A stretch of 64,000 nucleotides of DNA from Megachile rotundata. Its lineage: Eukaryota; Arthropoda; Insecta; Hymenoptera; Megachilidae. The DNA is taken from contig NW_027473367.1 of NCBI RefSeq assembly GCF_050947335.1, positions 868,001-932,000 of the forward strand, in the 5' to 3' direction. The notes under the pieces were generated by a model. That model was not told the origin of the DNA. It saw only the letters and a program-made list of their open reading frames with translations, and did not search any database. The position numbers and the translations under genes are program-made. Shown piece after piece: positions 58,190 through 64,000 of this stretch (position 1 is the stretch's first letter; each line of letters starts with the position of its first letter).

Positions 58190-61100
58190 TCATACAATCT
58201 CAATCATACAATCACAATCATACAATCATAATCGACAATTACAATCTTACATCACAATCATACAATCACATTCATACAATCACAATGATACTATCGCAAT
58301 CATACAATCACAATCATACAATCACAATCATACAATCACAATCATACAATCACAATCTTACAATCACAATCAAAGAATCACAATCATACAATCACAATCA
58401 TACAATCGCAAGCATACAATCACAATCATACAATCATAATCATACAATTACAATCATACATCACAATCATACAATCACAATCATACAATCGCAATCATAC
58501 AATTACAATCTCCCAAATACAATCTCCCAAATACAATCATACAATCACAATCATACAATCACAATCATACAATCACAATCGTACAATCACAATCATACAA
58601 TCACAATCATACATTCAAAATCATGCAATCACAATCATACAATCACAATCATGCAATCACAATCATACAATCACAATCATACAATCACAATCATACAATC
58701 ACAATCATACAATCATAATCATACAATCACAATCATACAATCGCAATCATACAATCACAATCATACAATCATAATCATACAATCACATCATACAATCATA
58801 ATCATACAATTACAATCATACATCACAATCATAAAATCACAATCATACAATCGCAATCATACAATTACAATCTCCCAAATACAATCTCCCAAATACAATC
58901 ATACAATCACAATCATACAATCACAATCATACAATCACAATCATACAATGACAATCATACAATCACAATCATACAATCACAATCATACTATCACAATCAT
59001 ACAATCACAATCATACAATCACAATCATACAATCACATTCATACAATCTCAATCATACAATCTCAATCATACAATCACAATCATACAATCATAATCATAC
59101 AATTACAATCATACATCACAATCATACAATCACAATCATACAATCACAATCATACAATCACAATCATGCAACCACAATCATACATTCAAAATCATGCAAT
59201 CACAATCATACAATCACAATCATGCAATCACAATCATACAATCATAATCATACAATCACAATCATGCAATCACAATCATACAACCATAATCATACAATCA
59301 CAATCATACAATCACAATCGTACAATCACAATCGTACAATCACAATCGCACAACCACAATCAGACAATCACAATCATACAATCACAATCATACAATCACA
59401 ATCATACAATCACAATCATACAATCACAATCATGCAATCACAATCATACATTCAAAATCATGCAATCACAATCATACAATCACAATCATGCAATCACAAT
59501 CATACAATCATAATCATACAATTACAATCATACATCACAATCATACAATCGCAATCATACAATCGCAATCATACAATTACAATATCCCAAAAACAAACTC
59601 CCAAATACAATCATACAATCACAATCATACAATCACAATCATACAATCACAATCATGCAATCACAATCATACAATCATATTCATACAATCACAATCATAC
59701 AATCACAATCATACAATCACAATCATACTTTCACAATCATACAATCACAATCATACAATCACACTCATACAATCACAATCATACAACCACAATCATACAA
59801 TCACAATCTTACAATCACAATCAAAGAATCACAATCATACAATCACAATCATACAATCGCAAGCATACAATCACAATCATACAATCTCAATCATACAATC
59901 ACAATCATACATTCATAATCATACAATCACAATCATACAATCACAATCATACAATCACAATCATACTATCACAATCGTACAATCACAATCGTACAATCGC
60001 AATCGCACAACCACAATCAGACAATCACAATCATACAATCACAATCATACAATCACAATCATGCAATCACAATCATACAATCACAATCATACAATCACAA
60101 TCATACTTTCACAATCATACTATCACAATCATACAATCACAATCATACAATCACAGTCATACAATCACAATCATACAACCACAATCATACTATCACAATC
60201 ATACAATCACAATCATACAATCACAATCATACAATCACACTCATACAATCACAATCATACAATCACAATCATACAATCACAATCTTACAATCACAATCAA
60301 AGAATCACAATCATACAATCACAATCATACAATCGCAAGCATACAATCACAATCATACAATCTCAATCATACAATCACAATCATACAATCATAATCATAC
60401 AATTACAATCATACATCACAATCATACAATCACAATCATACAATCGCAATCATACAATCACAAAAATACAATCATAATCATACAATCGCAATCATACAAT
60501 CGCAATCATACAATCACAATCATACAATCATAATCATACAATCACAATCATACAATCATAATCATACAATTACAATCATACATCACAATCATACAATCAC
60601 AATCATACAATCGCAATCATACAATTACAATCTCCCAAATACAATCTCCCAAATACAATCATACAATCACAATCATACAATCACAATCATACAATCACAA
60701 TCATACAATCACAATCATACATTCAAAATCATGCAATCACAATCATACAATCACAATCATACAATCACAATCATACAATCGCAAGCATACAATCACATTC
60801 ATACAATCTCAATCATACAATCTCAATCATACAATCACAATCATACAATCATAATCATACAATTACAATCATACATCACAATCATACAATCGCAATCATA
60901 CAATCGCAATCATACAATCACAATCATGCAATCTCAATCATACAATCTCAATCATACAATCACAATCATACAATCATAATCATACAATGACAATCATACA
61001 TCACAATCATACAATCACAATCATACAATCGCAATCATACAATCACAATCATACAATCGCAATCATACAATTGCAATCTCCCAAATACAATCTCCCAAAT

Positions 61101-61758
61101 ACAATCATACAATCACAATCATACAATCACAATCATACAATCACAATCATACAATCACAATCATACTATCACAATCATACAATCACAATCATACAATCAC
61201 AATCAAACAATCACAATCATGCAATCACAATCATACATTCAAAATCATGCAATCACAATCATACAATCACAATCATGCAATCACAATCATACAATCATAA
61301 TCATACAATCACAATTATACAATCACAATCGTACAATCACAATCGTACAATCACAATCGCACAACCACAATCAGACAATCACAATCATACAATCACAACA
61401 ATACAACCACAATCATACAATCGCAATCATACAATCACAATCATGCAATCACAAAAATACAATCATAATCACACAATCACAATCATACAATCACAATCGT
61501 ACAATCACAATCGTACAATCACAATCGCACAACCACAATCAGACAATCACAATCATACAATCACAATCATACAATCACAATCATACAATCACAATCATAC
61601 AATCACAATCATACAATCACAATCATACAATCACAATCATACTATCACAATCGTACAATCACAATCGTACAATCACAATCATACAATCACAGTCATACAA
61701 TCACAATCATACAACCACAATCATACTATCACAATCATACAATCACAATCATACAATC
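58190..61758 (+). repeat. Block G, copy 2
   Basis: Second copy of 45428-48996. On the right it continues with canonical and CACTC units while the first copy turns into a four-copy CTCCC cluster at 49011, so the two part at 48997/61759. The two copies rejoin further right (49065 and 62287). Confidence 0.88.
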
Positions 61759-62923
61759 ACAATCATACAATCACACTCATACAATCACAATCATACAATC
61801 ACAATCATACAATCACAATCTTACAATCACAATCAAAGAATCACAATCATACAATCACAATCATACAATCGCAAGCATACAATCACAATCATACAATCTC
61901 AATCATACAATCACAATCATACAATCATAATCATACAATTACAATCATACATCACAATCATACAATCACAATCATACAATCACAATCATACAATCACAAA
62001 AATACAATCATAATCATACAATCACAATCATACAATCGCAATCATACAATCACAATCATACAATCATAATCATACAATCACAAACATACAATCATAATCA
62101 TGCAATTACAATCATACATCACAATCATACAATCACAATCATACAATCGCAATCATACAATTACAATCTCCCAAATACAATCTCCCAAATACAATCATAC
62201 AATCACAATCATACAATCACAATCATACAATCACAATCATACAATCACAATCATACAATCACAATCATACATTCAAAATCATGCAATCACAATCATACAA
62301 TCACAATCATACAATCACAATCATACAATCGCAAGCATACAATCACATTCATACAATCTCAATCATACAATCTCAATCATACAACCACAATCATACTATC
62401 ACAATCATACAATCACAATCATACAATCACAATCATACAAGCACACTCATACAATCACAATCATACAATCACAATCATACAATCACAATCTTACAATCAC
62501 AATCAAAGAATCACAATCATACAATCACAATCATACAATCGCAAGCATACAATCACAATCATACAATCTCAATCATACAATCACAATCATACAATCACAA
62601 TCATACAATCATAATCATACAATTACAATCATACATCACAATCATACAATCACAATCATACAATCGCAATCATACAATCACAAAAATACAATCATAATCA
62701 TACAATCACAATCATACAATCGCAATCATACAATCACAATCATACAATCACAATCATACAATCACAATCATACAATCATAATCATACAATTACAATCATA
62801 CATCACAATCATACAATCACAATCATACAATCGCAATCATACAATTACAATCTCCCAAATACAATCTCCCAAATACAATCTCCCAAATACAATCTCCCAA
62901 ATACAATCATACAATCACAATCA
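61543..62923 (+). repeat. Block J, copy 2
   Basis: Copy of 56700-58080, overlapping the right end of block G and the left end of block H. A single base differs near 62095 (ATAATCATG against ACAATCATG at 57252). Confidence 0.8.
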
Positions 62924-64000
62924 TACAATCACAATCATACAATCACAATCATACAATCACAATCATACATTCAAAATCATGCAATCACAATCATACAATC
63001 ACAATCATACAATCACAATCATACAATCGCAAGCATACAATCACATTCATACAATCTCAATCATACAATCTCAATCATACAATCACAATCATACAATCAT
63101 AATCATACAATTACAATCATACATCACAATCATACAATCGCAATCATACAATCGCAATCATACAATCACAATCATACAATCTCAATCATACAATCTCAAT
63201 CATACAATCACAATCATACAATCATAATCATACAATTACAATCATACATCACAATCATACAATCACAATCATACAATCGCAATCATACAATCACAATAAT
63301 ACAATCGCAATCATACAATTGCAATCTCCCAAATACAATCTCCCAAATACAATCATACAATCACAATCATACAATCACAATCATACAATCACAATCATAC
63401 AATCACAATCAAACAATCACAATCATGCAATCACAATCATACATTCAAAATCATGCAATCACAATCATACAATCACAATCATGCAATCACAATCATACAA
63501 TCATAATCGTACAATCACAATCGTACAATCACAATCGTACAATCACAATCGCACAACCACAATCAGACAATCACAATCATACAATCACAACCATACAATC
63601 ACAATCATACAATCACAATCATACAATCACAATCATACAATCACAATCATGCAATCACAAAAATACAACCATAATCATACAATCACAATCATACAATCGC
63701 AATCATACAATCACAATCATACAATCATAATCATACAATCACAATCATACAATCATAATCATACAATTACAATCATACTATCACAATCATACAATCACAA
63801 TCATACAATCACAATCATACAATCACAATTATACAATCGCAAGCATACAATCACATTCATACAATCTCAATCATACAATCTCAATCATACAATCACAATC
63901 ATATAATCATAATCATACAATTACAATCATACATCACAATCATACAATCACAATCATACAATCACAATCATACAATCACAATCATGCAACCACAATCATA
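62287..64000 (+). repeat. Block H, copy 2 (cut by window end)
   Basis: Copy of 49065-50764. Together with block G it means that 45428-50764 and 58190-64000 are one larger duplicated region with a local rearrangement of about 0.5 kb in the middle. Confidence 0.83.
62847..62902 (+). repeat. Four-copy CTCCC cluster
   Basis: Equivalent of 49611-49666 (block H) and of the three-copy cluster at 58004-58045 (block J). Confidence 0.93.

Larger units (their letters stand above)
1..64000. repeat. 14-bp satellite array filling the window
   Basis: The canonical unit is ACAATCACAATCAT, repeated head to tail in one orientation from the first base to the last, with no unique sequence in between. A+T is 10/14 in the canonical unit. 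The + strand is almost free of G; G enters only through variant units (GCAATC, CGT, CGC, CAG, CAAAG, GCAAGC). The unit contains an internal near-duplication, ACAATC followed by ACAATCAT. Neither edge of the array lies in the window. A long, gene-free, single-orientation array of this kind is typical of eukaryotic heterochromatic satellite or giant minisatellite DNA. The family is not one I recognise, so host and chromosomal location are unknown. Confidence 0.97.

Noticed and set aside
1..64000. A CRISPR array
   Set aside because: Repeats are 14 bp, directly adjacent and imperfect, with no unique spacers and no cas genes.
1..64000. Telomeric repeat
   Set aside because: No G-run motif such as TTAGGG or its relatives; the unit is 14 bp with G nearly absent on one strand and only single G's on the other, apart from the CTCCC boxes.
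1..64000. Genes on the reverse strand
   Set aside because: The reverse complement of the canonical unit gives two TGA stops per 42 bp in every frame, so no open frame of useful length exists.
1..64000. CAAT boxes
   Set aside because: CAAT occurs twice in every unit by composition; the CCAAT form needed for NF-Y is not part of the canonical unit and there is no gene context. CCAAAT in the boxes is not CCAAT.
1..64000. CENP-B box or a known centromere satellite
   Set aside because: I see no CENP-B-like motif (it needs CGTT and CGGG, and G-runs are absent from the + strand), and the unit is far shorter than the usual 150-180 bp centromere monomers. Centromeric location is possible but not supported by sequence.
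1..64000. An undescribed multi-gene system
   Set aside because: There is no non-repetitive sequence anywhere in the window in which such a system could be encoded.

Overview
The whole 64 kb is one uninterrupted tandem-repeat array. I find no protein-coding gene, RNA gene, transposon, CRISPR array, origin or promoter that I can support. The unit is 14 bp on the + strand, canonical form ACAATCACAATCAT (7 A, 4 C, 3 T, no G), itself a 6+8 bp near-duplication (ACAATC + ACAATCAT). It recurs about 4,600 times with point variants. An array of this length and uniformity points to eukaryotic heterochromatin (satellite or large minisatellite DNA). The unit is not a telomere repeat or any satellite I recognise, so I cannot name the organism.

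The variant units are not scattered at random. They form recurring multi-unit 'words': a CTCCC box; a CTT/CAAAG word; an ACATTC/GCAATC word; a CGT-CGT-CGC-CAG word; a CTTTC/CTATC word; a GCAAG/CATTC/TCTC word; and an ACAATT + 13-bp word. The words are assembled into kilobase blocks that were copied again at many scales. Main pairs: 1-3095 with 7930-11024; 5540-11239 with 17503-23244; 7045-9916 with 11512-14424 and 24500-27380; 21985-25190 with 36702-39630; 27590-30235 with 30815-33460; 30180-36788 with 40024-47272 (the later copy carries 640 extra bp); 45428-50764 with 58190-64000 (end of window). Short direct tandem duplications of 236 bp (4051-4522), 168 bp (about 16221-16556) and 558 bp (55155-56270) are also visible. 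There is no single higher-order period. The array is a mosaic of nested duplications whose breakpoints fall inside shared words.

Unit phase is almost perfectly kept. The only phase changes I found are 13-bp units, and every duplication length I checked equals 14n minus the number of 13-bp units it contains (558 = 40x14-2; 640 = 46x14-4; 236 = 17x14-2; 7929 = 568x14-23).

All long forward open frames are artefacts. Fourteen is not a multiple of three and the canonical unit yields no stop in any forward frame, so every forward frame reads the same 14-residue cycle (TITIIQSQSYNHNH). The reverse strand has TGA stops in every frame. Block boundaries below were aligned by eye and are good to about 20 bp unless stated otherwise.
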